From contig ONBC01000028.1 in assembly GCA_900315955.1 (NCBI GenBank), positions 28,534 through 92,533 on the forward strand: DNA of 64,000 nt, written 5' to 3'. This stretch comes from an uncultured Prevotella sp. Lineage in GTDB: Bacteria; Bacteroidota; Bacteroidia; Bacteroidales; Bacteroidaceae. Both the position numbers and the translations under genes were made by a program. Shown piece by piece: positions 42,858 through 50,796 of the stretch; within the stretch, counting starts at the first letter, position 1, and each line of letters opens with the position of its first letter. The notes under the pieces are model-generated. The model saw nothing but the letters and a program-made list of their open reading frames with translations. It was not told the origin of the DNA and did no database searches.

Positions 42858-44057
42858 ATGTTAGAAAAATCAAGTAAAATCTATGTTGCCGGACACCACG
42901 GGCTCGTCGGCTCGGCTATTTGGAACAACTTAGAGAAACGCGGCTACCACAACCTCGTGGGCCGTAGCCATAAGGAGCTTGATCTCACCGACCAGCTTGC
43001 CGTGAAGCGCTTCTTCGACGAGGAGCAGCCCGACGCGGTAGTTCTCGCCGCTGCCTTCGTAGGCGGCATCATGGCCAACTCGCTCTACCGCGCCGACTTC
43101 ATCATGCAGAACATGAAGATCCAGTGCAACGTCATCGAGCAAGCCTACAAGCATCATGTCAAGAAGCTCCTCTTCCTCGGATCGACCTGCATCTACCCCA
43201 AGAACGCGCCGCAGCCGATGAAGGAGGACGCGCTCCTCACCTCCCCCCTCGAATACACCAACGAGGAGTACGCCATCGCAAAGATCGCGGGACTGAAGAT
43301 GTGCGAGAGCTACAACCTGCAGTACGGCACCAACTATATCGCCGTCATGCCCACCAACCTCTACGGACCCAACGACAACTTCCACCTGGAGAACTCTCAC
43401 GTCATGCCCGCCATGATGCGCAAGATCTTCCTCGCCAAACTGCTGCATGAGAACGACTGGGATGCCATCCGCCACGATATGGACCTGCGCCCCATCAACC
43501 CCACGGACAAGCTGCGCGCCATCATCGGCGAAGGCAACGTCGACGGCAAGAACCCTCAGAAACGCATCGAGAAAGCCCTCGCCTTCTACGGCATCGAGAA
43601 CAACAAAGTGACGCTCTGGGGCGACGGCTCTCCGCTGCGCGAGTTTCTCTGGTCGGAGGACATGGCCGATGCCTCGGTCTACATTCTGCTCAACGTCGAC
43701 TTCAAGGACATCATCGGCATCGAGAAATACTCGAGCGTCTTCTACGGAGCCAAGACCGACGGTGAGGTCAACCGCAACAACTCGGAGGGACGCGGCGGCG
43801 CCATCCCCTCGCTCGGCGAGATACGCAACTGCCACATCAATGTGGGCACAGGCAAAGAGCTGACCATCAAGGCGCTGGCGGAGCTCGTAAAGAAGACTGT
43901 CGGCTTCGGGGGCGAGATCGTATGGGACAAGACAAAGCCCAACGGCACGCCGCGAAAACTCATCGACGTCTCCAAGCTCCACAGCCTCGGATGGACCCAC
44001 AAGGTAGAGATCGAGGAGGGTGTAGAGAAACTATATCAATGGTATCGCACGCATTAG
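42858..44057 (+). CDS. fcl: GDP-L-fucose synthase
   Basis: 399 residues. Rossmann motif VAGHHGLVGSAIW at the N-terminus, LGSTCIYPKNAPQPMKEDAL, and the catalytic Tyr/Lys in YAIAKIAGLKMCESY mark the epimerase/reductase that makes GDP-fucose from GDP-4-keto-6-deoxymannose. It is longer than the ~320-residue E. coli enzyme because of an insertion around 215-245 (IIGEGNVDGKNPQKRIEKA) and another near 290-315, which I recall as usual for Bacteroidota. GDP-fucose feeds surface glycans, including O-glycans on secreted proteins. The neighbouring gmd gene is not in the window. G+C is higher than in the repeat island just upstream. Confidence 0.93.
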   Translation: MLEKSSKIYVAGHHGLVGSAIWNNLEKRGYHNLVGRSHKELDLTDQLAVKRFFDEEQPDAVVLAAAFVGGIMANSLYRADFIMQNMKIQCNVIEQAYKHHVKKLLFLGSTCIYPKNAPQPMKEDALLTSPLEYTNEEYAIAKIAGLKMCESYNLQYGTNYIAVMPTNLYGPNDNFHLENSHVMPAMMRKIFLAKLLHENDWDAIRHDMDLRPINPTDKLRAIIGEGNVDGKNPQKRIEKALAFYGIENNKVTLWGDGSPLREFLWSEDMADASVYILLNVDFKDIIGIEKYSSVFYGAKTDGEVNRNNSEGRGGAIPSLGEIRNCHINVGTGKELTIKALAELVKKTVGFGGEIVWDKTKPNGTPRKLIDVSKLHSLGWTHKVEIEEGVEKLYQWYRTH

Positions 44058-44066
44058 CGTAGAAAT

Positions 44067-44234
44067 ATGAAAGAAAATCTTTATATGCTCATAGCCGTCT
44101 TTGTCGTGCTCATGGTCATCCTCGTGTGGATAGGCTTCAAGATGATCATGGACATCCGCCGGCGCAACAAGCGGCGCAAGATTCGCCGGCAAGAGTGGAT
44201 AGCACGCATCAACGCACGCAAGGACGACGCATAA
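44067..44234 (+). CDS. 55-residue single-pass membrane peptide with basic tail
   Basis: Begins 10 bases after fcl. One membrane helix (YMLIAVFVVLMVILVWIGFK) is followed by an Arg/Lys-rich tail (IRRRNKRRKIRRQEWIARIN) ending KDDA. The charge pattern predicts the tail inside the cell. No family recognised. Likely co-transcribed with fcl. Confidence 0.55.
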   Translation: MKENLYMLIAVFVVLMVILVWIGFKMIMDIRRRNKRRKIRRQEWIARINARKDDA

Positions 44235-44354
44235 CCGCGGCCTTTCACGGCCAAGACGGATGGCCGACCCGGGAGAGATCACTCAAGAGGCTCATAATAA
44301 ATATGTCAATGAGAAAAGTGGGGTAAACTCATACACTTTTCACTGAATAGTTTG

Positions 44355-44362
44355 TATCTTTG
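44355..44362 (+). promoter_or_regulatory. -7 box close to the GH25 start
   Basis: TATCTTTG ends 4 bases before the ATG at 44367, suggesting a leaderless or near-leaderless message, as at 41429. Confidence 0.45.
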
Positions 44363-44366
44363 CACT

Positions 44367-45071
44367 ATGTTTTCGAATATTAAACGTTTTTTCTTAACGA
44401 CATTTTGCTTGATGCTCTTCACGATGTCCTTCGCGCAAGGCAGCCGTGTGGAGTGTGAGGATACGTGCCGCCATATCCATGGCATCGACTTGAGCCATTA
44501 CCAGGGCACCGTCTTCTGGGAGACCGTGGGCAAGACCAAAATGGCCTATGTCTATCTCAAGGCTTCGGAGGGTGGATCGAGGATAGACAGCAAATATAAG
44601 CAGAACATTGACCTGGCGCACAGCTACGGGCTGAAAGTCGGCTCTTACCACTTCTATCGCCCCAAGATCGACCAGGAAGAGCAGCTGCGCAACTTCATGG
44701 CTCAGTGCCGCCCAGGAGACCAGGACCTGTTGCCGATGATTGATGTGGAGACACGCAGCGGACTGACGAAAGAAGAGTTTCGCGACTCCCTCTCGAAGTT
44801 TCTCGTGCTCGTAGAGAAAGCCTACCGGCAGCGCCCGCTCGTCTACACGGGCACCAACTTCTACAACGCCAACCTCCAAGGACTGCTCGACGACTACAAG
44901 CTCATGATCGCCCAATACTCCTCACGGCAGCCCGTGCTCACAGATGGCAAAGAGTATATCCTATGGCAATACACGGCCAAAGGCCGCCTCGACGGTATCA
45001 ACGGCTACGTCGACAAAAGCCGGTTCATGGGGAAGCACAAGCTCAGGGAGATAAGATTCAGACACAGATAA
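44367..45071 (+). CDS. Glycoside hydrolase family 25 lysozyme, exported
   Basis: 234 residues from the ATG at 44367, which directly precedes a signal peptide (FFLTTFCLMLFTMSFAQG); the TTG farther upstream lies in the promoter. The GH25 core is HGIDLSHYQG, MAYVYLKASEGG, GSYHFYRPKIDQ and LLPMIDVETR (catalytic Asp-x-Glu), with IAQYSS and ILWQYTAKG near the end. It cleaves the MurNAc-GlcNAc bond of peptidoglycan in the periplasm or outside the cell. No cell-wall-binding repeats. Confidence 0.92.
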   Translation: MFSNIKRFFLTTFCLMLFTMSFAQGSRVECEDTCRHIHGIDLSHYQGTVFWETVGKTKMAYVYLKASEGGSRIDSKYKQNIDLAHSYGLKVGSYHFYRPKIDQEEQLRNFMAQCRPGDQDLLPMIDVETRSGLTKEEFRDSLSKFLVLVEKAYRQRPLVYTGTNFYNANLQGLLDDYKLMIAQYSSRQPVLTDGKEYILWQYTAKGRLDGINGYVDKSRFMGKHKLREIRFRHR

Positions 45072-45106
45072 CATTTTACATACGAGAAAACTAAAACAGC
45101 ATAATT

Positions 45107-46303
45107 ATGGCAATGATAAAATGCCCCGAATGTGGGCGACAGATAAGTGACAAGGCTCCTTTTTGCCCCAACTGTGGCGTAGCGATCGCCGGGAAGGTCA
45201 TCCGTTGTCCGCAATGTGGAGAAATCTATTTCAAGGATCAGGAGATGTGCCCCAACTGTCATCATCTGACCAAGCTCTCGGGCACCGTGGGCAACAACTC
45301 CCGCCCGCAAGAGACCTTCACCCCCCGGCAGCCGGCATCAGCCCCGCAGCAGCCCGCAACTAAGCAACCACAGACCGACGCAGGCAGCGGCAGAGGGGGA
45401 GCCACGCCCCCACCCGTCCCGCCAAAGCCCAAGAAGAAGAACCACAACGCGCTCATCGCCGCTGTCATTCTTGCCATCGTGCTCTGCGGGGTTTGCTTCT
45501 ATTTCTACAACGATGCCAAGACATCCAAGGAAGAGGAAGCCTACGAGTATGCCATGAAGAGCGACGACCCCCTCGTGCTGCAGACTTATCTCGACAACTA
45601 TAAGGACGCTCCCGAGGCACACATCGACTCTATCCAGGCTCATCTCGACGCGCTCAAGCAGATCGATGCCGACTGGACCAACGCCGTGGTGAGTGGATCG
45701 AAACAGGCACTGCTCGACTATCTCACCAAGCACCCCGACTCTGAGCACAAGGCCGAGGCGCAGCATAAGATCGACTCCATCGACTGGGCCTTCGCGGCCA
45801 ATGCCAACACCATGGACGAGCTTCAGGCTTACCTCGACGAGCACCCCAACGGCGAGCACGTAGACCAGGCCAACACCGCCATTCAGAAGCTCAAGGTCAA
45901 GACCGTGCAGCCCGAGGAGAAAGTGATGGTAACGGCTTCGCTGCGCCACTTCTTCCAGGCGGTCAACGCCAACGACGAGGCTGCCCTCCAGGCCAGTGTA
46001 GCGCCCGTGATGTCCAATTTCCTCGGCAAGGCGGATGCCACGAAAGCCGACGCTGCCGTCTTCCTGCAGAAAATATACAAGGATGATATTACGGGGATGA
46101 CCTGGAAACTTGGCAACGACGCGAAGATCGACAAGCGGGAAGTGGGACAGGACGAATACGAATACACCGTCAACATCTCTGCCACGCAGGACATTCAGCG
46201 CACGGATCCCACCAAGCCCAAGCACTGCACCTTCAAGATCAAGGCGAAAATAAGTCCGGACGGCCTCATCTCCGCCATGTCGATGACACAGATCATACAA
46301 TAG
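45107..46303 (+). CDS. Zinc-ribbon membrane protein with C-terminal NTF2-like domain
   Basis: 398 residues. Two N-terminal zinc ribbons, CPECGRQISDKAPFCPNCG and CPQCGEIYFKDQEMCPNC, are followed by a Pro/Gln-rich linker and one membrane helix (ALIAAVILAIVLCGVCFYFY, about 118-137). A helical repeat region with LQTYLDNY, LLDYLTKHP and LQAYLDEHP elements (about 160-265) precedes an alpha/beta C-terminal domain (VTASLRHFFQAVNANDEAAL) resembling NTF2/DUF4878 folds. Topology suggests cytoplasmic zinc ribbons and a periplasmic C-terminal part. Function unknown. Confidence 0.8.
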   Translation: MAMIKCPECGRQISDKAPFCPNCGVAIAGKVIRCPQCGEIYFKDQEMCPNCHHLTKLSGTVGNNSRPQETFTPRQPASAPQQPATKQPQTDAGSGRGGATPPPVPPKPKKKNHNALIAAVILAIVLCGVCFYFYNDAKTSKEEEAYEYAMKSDDPLVLQTYLDNYKDAPEAHIDSIQAHLDALKQIDADWTNAVVSGSKQALLDYLTKHPDSEHKAEAQHKIDSIDWAFAANANTMDELQAYLDEHPNGEHVDQANTAIQKLKVKTVQPEEKVMVTASLRHFFQAVNANDEAALQASVAPVMSNFLGKADATKADAAVFLQKIYKDDITGMTWKLGNDAKIDKREVGQDEYEYTVNISATQDIQRTDPTKPKHCTFKIKAKISPDGLISAMSMTQIIQ

Positions 46304-46376
46304 AAGAAGTCCGGAAGTCCCCAACTTCCAAGAACTCCCAAGAACTTCTTTCAATCAATTAATAACCTCGGTTAAA

Positions 46377-46817
46377 ATGGAAATTAAGACTGTCGGCCTC
46401 GCCTCCGATCACGCAGGCTTCAAGCTCAAACAATTTGTCAAGCAGTATCTCGATGCCAGGCACATTCCCTACAAGGATTACGGCACCTACAGCGAAGAGA
46501 GCTGCAACTATGCCGACTACGGTCACGCCTTAGCGCGCGGCATAGAAAACGGCGAGGTCTACCCCGGCATTGGGATCTGCGGATCCGGCGAAGGAATGGC
46601 CATGACGCTCAACAAGCACCAGACCATTCGCGCCGGACTGGTATGGAGACCCGAGATTGCCCACCTCATCCGCCAGCACAACGACGCCAACGTTCTCGTC
46701 ATGCCCGGACGGTTCATCGACAACGAGACGGCGGCTAAGATCATGGACGAGTTCTTCTCCACCGACTTTGAAGGCGGCCGTCACTTGGCACGCATCAAGG
46801 CAATACCATTGAGTTAG
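46377..46817 (+). CDS. rpiB: Ribose-5-phosphate isomerase B
   Basis: 146 residues, normal RpiB length. SDHAGFKLKQFVKQYLD at the N-terminus and GIGICGSGEGMAMTLNKHQ carry the base (Cys66-type) and phosphate-binding loop; VLVMPGRFI completes the fold. It interconverts ribose-5-P and ribulose-5-P in the pentose phosphate pathway. The stop codon falls inside a heptamer repeat shared with the 3' flank. Confidence 0.93.
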   Translation: MEIKTVGLASDHAGFKLKQFVKQYLDARHIPYKDYGTYSEESCNYADYGHALARGIENGEVYPGIGICGSGEGMAMTLNKHQTIRAGLVWRPEIAHLIRQHNDANVLVMPGRFIDNETAAKIMDEFFSTDFEGGRHLARIKAIPLS

Positions 46818-46845
46818 GAGTTAGGAGTTAGGAGTTGGAAGTTAG
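46811..46845. repeat. Five tandem heptamers spanning the rpiB stop
   Basis: GAGTTAG x3, GAGTTGG, AAGTTAG. The first unit contains the rpiB stop TAG. A simple repeat of a kind also seen near other gene ends in this window. Confidence 0.7.
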
Positions 46846-46860
46846 ACCACCCCCCGTTGC

Positions 46861-47499
46861 TCACAGCGTCGGTATCTCGTCCGGGGTGCTCACAAGCGTC
46901 GTCGCGCCATGCTCCAAGAGGAACTCCCGGTCGCGGAAGCCCCAAAGCACGCTGATGCACGGCATGCCACTGTTGCGAGCCGTATCGATATCCACATCAC
47001 TATCGCCGATATACACAGCCGTCTCACGGGGCATGCCGAGCTGGCGGAGAGCTTCGTTCACGGTATCCGGTGCCGGCTTCTTGTGGATGTCAGGGCGCTC
47101 ACCGATAGCCACCTTGATGTCAGGAAAGAAATGATGCACGAGATCCTGCGTGGCCTGATAGAACTTGTTGCTCACCACGGCGACCTTCCGGCCGTTTTCC
47201 AACAACGTTTTAAGCATGTCCATGATGCCGGGGTAAGGAGCTGTCGTGTCTAAGTTGTGGTGCAGATAATGCTCACGAAAACAAGCGTAACAAGCTTCAA
47301 ACTCCGGGTAGCTCTCGCCTCCGGGAATGGCACGCGTCATCAGCAGACGGACACCGTTACCCACAAACCGCCGCACGTCATCCACACTATGCTCCGGAAG
47401 GCCATAAGCGCGAAGGGCATAGTTGCAACTGGCGGCAAGATCGTTCAACGTATTGAGCAAGGTGCCGTCTAAATCGAAAATATAACTATCGTATTTCAT
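46861..47499 (-). CDS. gph: Phosphoglycolate phosphatase-like HAD hydrolase
   Basis: 212 residues. HAD motif I YIFDLDGTLLNTLNDL, motif II VAVVSNKFYQ, motif III/IV KKPAPDTVNEAL and YIGDSDVDIDTARNSGM are intact. The alpha-helical cap between 15 and 80 fits the Gph subclass. It probably removes phosphate from 2-phosphoglycolate formed by DNA repair, though HAD substrate range is broad. Divergent from mltG with back-to-back promoters. Confidence 0.88.
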   Translation of the reverse strand: MKYDSYIFDLDGTLLNTLNDLAASCNYALRAYGLPEHSVDDVRRFVGNGVRLLMTRAIPGGESYPEFEACYACFREHYLHHNLDTTAPYPGIMDMLKTLLENGRKVAVVSNKFYQATQDLVHHFFPDIKVAIGERPDIHKKPAPDTVNEALRQLGMPRETAVYIGDSDVDIDTARNSGMPCISVLWGFRDREFLLEHGATTLVSTPDEIPTL

Positions 47500-47536
47500 A
47501 ATTTTCGTTATCCTATAAAATATCCTTTTTACGATG

Positions 47537-47544
47537 CAAAGTTA
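47537..47544 (-). promoter_or_regulatory. -7 box for gph
   Basis: Minus strand TAACTTTG, 37 bases before the gph ATG. It lies 13 bases from the mltG box on the other strand. Confidence 0.55.
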
Positions 47545-47557
47545 CATATTTTATAGT

Positions 47558-47565
47558 TAACTTTG
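47558..47565 (+). promoter_or_regulatory. -7 box for mltG
   Basis: TAACTTTG, 31 bases before the mltG ATG. Confidence 0.55.
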
Positions 47566-47596
47566 CACCGAAATTCAGAATAAACGCATTATTAAA

Positions 47597-48643
47597 ATGA
47601 CACGTCAGTTAAGCAAGAGGTATCTTATCCTTGCAGGAGTATGTGTGCTGGCTCTTTTAGGACTGGTATACTACTATTTTTTCACTTCTTTTACCGGAAG
47701 AAGTGTAACCAAATATGTCTATGTGGACCAGGACGACAACTTCGACTCGCTCGTCTCAAAACTTAAGCCCAACTCCAAAGCCCACACCTTGCAGGCGTTT
47801 TGCATTCTTGCCCGCCACAGCACCCTCATCCATCATGTGCGCACGGGCCGCTATGCCATGAAGCCATCGATGGGAGCCTTCACCGTTTTCCGCCATCTGA
47901 AGAACGGCATGCAGGACCCTGTTGATCTTGTCGTGCCCAGCGTGCGCACCATGCGCGACATGGCCGGAGCGCTCAGCAAGAAGCTCATGATGGACAGCAC
48001 CGGGCTCGCACGTGCGCTCACCGATGAGAGCGTATGCCGCAAATATGGCTACGACACCACGACAATCGCCGCGATGTTCATCCCCAACACCTACGACATC
48101 TACTGGGACGCAAGCATCGACAAGCTCCTCAGCCGCATGAAGAAAGAGCATGACAAGTTCTGGGACTCAAGCCGCCAGGAGAAAGCACAGGCGCTGCACC
48201 TCGACCCCATTCAGGTGACGACGCTCGCCAGCATCGTCGATGAGGAGACGGCCAACAACGCCGAGAAGCCCATGATCGCGGGCATGTACTACAACCGGCT
48301 CATGCTCCGCGATGCCAAGTATCCGCAGGGTATGCCGCTGCAGGCCGACCCCACGATCAAGTTCGCACTCAAGGACTTTGCTCTGAAACGCATTTATCAC
48401 GCCATGCTCTTCGTCAAAAGCCCCTACAACACATACACCAACCCCGGGCTGCCCCCAGGGCCTATCCGGGTGCCTTCCATCGCCGGAATAGACGCGGTGC
48501 TGAACATGGCGCACCACAACTATTTATATATGTGTGCCAAGCCTGATTTCAGCGGAACGCACGATTTTGCCGTAACCTATGCAGAGCACATGGCAAACGC
48601 AAAGAGATATGCAGCGGCTCTGAACCAAAGGGGAATAAAATAG
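47597..48643 (+). CDS. mltG: Endolytic transglycosylase MltG
   Basis: 348 residues. One N-terminal membrane helix (YLILAGVCVLALLGLVYYYF), a LysM-like region, then the YceG domain with catalytic Glu in LASIVDEETANNAEKPMIAG and the signatures MYYNRLMLRDAKYPQGMPLQ, YNTYTNPGLPPGPI and FAVTYAEHMANAKRY. It cuts nascent glycan strands and sets peptidoglycan chain length at the inner membrane. Ends before a simple purine-rich repeat (AAAAGAGTAAAAGAGTAAAA type) and a strong hairpin. Confidence 0.93.
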   Translation: MTRQLSKRYLILAGVCVLALLGLVYYYFFTSFTGRSVTKYVYVDQDDNFDSLVSKLKPNSKAHTLQAFCILARHSTLIHHVRTGRYAMKPSMGAFTVFRHLKNGMQDPVDLVVPSVRTMRDMAGALSKKLMMDSTGLARALTDESVCRKYGYDTTTIAAMFIPNTYDIYWDASIDKLLSRMKKEHDKFWDSSRQEKAQALHLDPIQVTTLASIVDEETANNAEKPMIAGMYYNRLMLRDAKYPQGMPLQADPTIKFALKDFALKRIYHAMLFVKSPYNTYTNPGLPPGPIRVPSIAGIDAVLNMAHHNYLYMCAKPDFSGTHDFAVTYAEHMANAKRYAAALNQRGIK

Positions 48644-48741
48644 GAAAGGTAAAAGAGTAAAAGAGTAAAAAGGTAAAAGGGTAAAAAGGTAAAAAGAAAA
48701 AAGAGAAAGAAAAAAAGAGAAAGATAAAGCCCATAAAACGA

Positions 48742-48827
48742 TGAATGGCGCATACTTCACAGTATGCGCCATTTCCTTTCAATAAGCATTAGTCTTCTTA
48801 AGGTAAAAAGATTGTATTCAGGATAAC
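48742..48827 (-). ncRNA. Candidate small RNA (about 85 nt)
   Basis: A minus-strand -7 box (TAACTTTG, 48840-48833) points left into a gap with no gene, and a perfect 13-bp hairpin follows at 48773-48744. The predicted RNA would start near 48827 with TGTTATCCTGAATACAATCT. This is complementary, allowing single-base bulges, to the five motif copies in the leader of the 30-residue peptide gene at 24666-24758; the core TGTTATCCTGAA pairs perfectly with one copy. No open frame longer than a few codons. The 3' T-run is modest (CATCGTTTTATGG). The RNA itself is inferred, not seen. Confidence 0.4.
48744..48773. terminator. Strong hairpin after mltG, possibly bidirectional
   Basis: AATGGCGCATACT (48744-48756), loop TCAC, AGTATGCGCCATT (48761-48773), perfect 13 bp. 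The plus strand continues TCCTTTC. It probably ends mltG and any leftward transcript from 48833. Confidence 0.75.
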
Positions 48828-48832
48828 ATGGG

Positions 48833-48864
48833 CAAAGTTAGTTATCTTTTTTGATATAAACAAG
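48833..48864 (-). promoter_or_regulatory. Minus-strand promoter of the candidate small RNA
   Basis: Minus strand CTTG (48864-48861), 20 bases, TAACTTTG (48840-48833). One -33 mismatch. There is no minus-strand gene downstream before mltG. Confidence 0.5.
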
Positions 48865-48925
48865 AAATTGACTCAATATTTTACAATATTTTTTCCCATT
48901 AGACATGATTGTAGCGTAAAATAAC

Positions 48926-48933
48926 TAACTTTG
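48926..48933 (+). promoter_or_regulatory. -7 box for glnS
   Basis: TAACTTTG, 92 bases before the ATG at 49026. The rest of the 48644-49025 gap holds simple repeats, the hairpin and the candidate small RNA. Confidence 0.55.
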
Positions 48934-49025
48934 CAAAATGGATAATCATCAGTGCACACACTACAATATCCCAAGGTCCAATTGACAAACAATTGATAAC
49001 ACAGTTTGAAAATATATATATCAAA

Positions 49026-50741
49026 ATGGAAATTAAAGAAAACGAGAAAGAGGAGAAGCGAAGCCTGAGCTTCGTGGAAGAGCTCATTGCTGAAGACCTC
49101 AAGGAAGGTAAGAACCACGGACGCATACAGACCCGTTTCCCTCCGGAGCCCAACGGATACCTCCATATCGGACACGCCAAAGCCATCTGCATGGACTTCG
49201 GAGCCGCTGAGGAGTTCGGCGGTGTCTGCAACCTCCGTTTCGATGATACCAATCCCTCCAAGGAGAACACGGAATACGTAGAGAACATCCTCAACGACAT
49301 CCAGTGGCTCGGATTCAAGTGGGGACATATCTATTATGCTTCCGACTACTTCCAGAAGCTGTGGGACTTCGCCATCTGGATGATTGAGAACGGACACGCC
49401 TATGTCGACGAGCAGACCTCCGAGCAGATAGCGCAGCAGAAAGGAACGCCCACGGAGCCCGGCACGCCGAGCCCCTACCGCGACCGTCCCATCGAGGAGA
49501 ACCTCCGGCTCTTCAGGCACATGAACACTGCCGAAGCCGTAGAAGGCTCCATGGTGCTGCGTGCCAAGCTCGACATGGCCAACCCGAACATGCACTTCCG
49601 CGACCCGGTCATCTACCGCATCATCCAGACACCGCATCACCGCACGGGAACGAAGTGGCACTGCTATCCGATGTACGACTTCGCACACGGACAGAGCGAC
49701 TACTTCGAGGGTGTCACCCATTCGATCTGCACCCTCGAGTTTGTGCCGCACCGTCCCCTGTACAACAAGTTCATCGACTATCTCAAGGAGTACGACGGCA
49801 CGGCGAAGGAAGCCCTCGACGACAACCGCCCGCGGCAGATCGAGTTCAACCGCCTCAACCTCACCTACACCGTGATGTCGAAGCGTAAGCTCCACACCCT
49901 CGTCGACGAGCACCTCGTCAACGGCTGGGACGACCCCCGTATGCCGACGCTCTGTGGCATGCGCCGCCGCGGCTACTCGCCAGAGTCCATCAAAGCCTTC
50001 ATACGCTCCATCGGATACACCAAGTTCGACGCCCTCAACGACATGGCGCTCCTCGAAGCCGCCGTGCGCGAGGATCTGAACAAGAAAGCCACGCGGGTCT
50101 CTGCCGTCCTCGACCCCGTGAAGCTCGTCCTGACCAACTACCCCGAGGGACAGACCGAGCAGATGGAAGCCATCAACAACCCCGAGGATGAGACGGCAGG
50201 ATCGCACCTCATCTCCTTCTCACGCAACCTGTGGATCGAGCGCGCCGACTTCATGGAGGACGCGCCGAAGAAGTTCTTCCGCATGACCCCCGGCAAGGAG
50301 GTGCGGTTGAAGAACGCATACATCGTCAAGTGCACGGGATGCACCAAGGATGCCGAGGGCAACATCACGGAGATCCAGGCCGAGTACGACCCCGAGTCGA
50401 AGAGCGGCATGCCGGGAGCCAACCGCAAGGTCAAAGGCACCCTCCACTGGGTCAACGCCGACGACTGCGTCAAGGCTGAGGTGCGAGAGTACGACCGACT
50501 GTTCAATGTCGAGAACCCCTCGGCCGACGACCGCGACTTCCGCGAGCTGCTCAACCCCCAATCACTGCATATTCACAACAACTGCTACGTCGAGCGTTTC
50601 GCTGCCACGATGAAGCCGGGACAGTATCTGCAATTCCAGCGCACCGGCTATTTCATGGCTGATCCCGACACCACGGACGACGCTCCCGTCTTCAACAAGA
50701 CCGTAGGGCTGAAAGATACGTGGGCAAAAAAAATGAAGTAA
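49026..50741 (+). CDS. glnS: Glutaminyl-tRNA synthetase
   Basis: 571 residues from the ATG at 49026; an upstream in-frame TTG was rejected. Class I HIGH motif in PPEPNGYLHIGHAKAI, KMSKS equivalent in YTVMSKRKL, and NLRFDDTNPSKENTEYVENI plus HRPLYNKFIDYLKEYDGTA match GlnRS, including its C-terminal anticodon-binding beta barrels. It charges tRNA-Gln in the cytoplasm. A TPR protein gene follows after about 55 bases. Confidence 0.96.
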   Translation: MEIKENEKEEKRSLSFVEELIAEDLKEGKNHGRIQTRFPPEPNGYLHIGHAKAICMDFGAAEEFGGVCNLRFDDTNPSKENTEYVENILNDIQWLGFKWGHIYYASDYFQKLWDFAIWMIENGHAYVDEQTSEQIAQQKGTPTEPGTPSPYRDRPIEENLRLFRHMNTAEAVEGSMVLRAKLDMANPNMHFRDPVIYRIIQTPHHRTGTKWHCYPMYDFAHGQSDYFEGVTHSICTLEFVPHRPLYNKFIDYLKEYDGTAKEALDDNRPRQIEFNRLNLTYTVMSKRKLHTLVDEHLVNGWDDPRMPTLCGMRRRGYSPESIKAFIRSIGYTKFDALNDMALLEAAVREDLNKKATRVSAVLDPVKLVLTNYPEGQTEQMEAINNPEDETAGSHLISFSRNLWIERADFMEDAPKKFFRMTPGKEVRLKNAYIVKCTGCTKDAEGNITEIQAEYDPESKSGMPGANRKVKGTLHWVNADDCVKAEVREYDRLFNVENPSADDRDFRELLNPQSLHIHNNCYVERFAATMKPGQYLQFQRTGYFMADPDTTDDAPVFNKTVGLKDTWAKKMK

Positions 50742-50796
50742 GGAGAAGACCTCTCACAAGTGCTTCCCAGAGGGAGGCACGGTGAGGTTTAGATTT

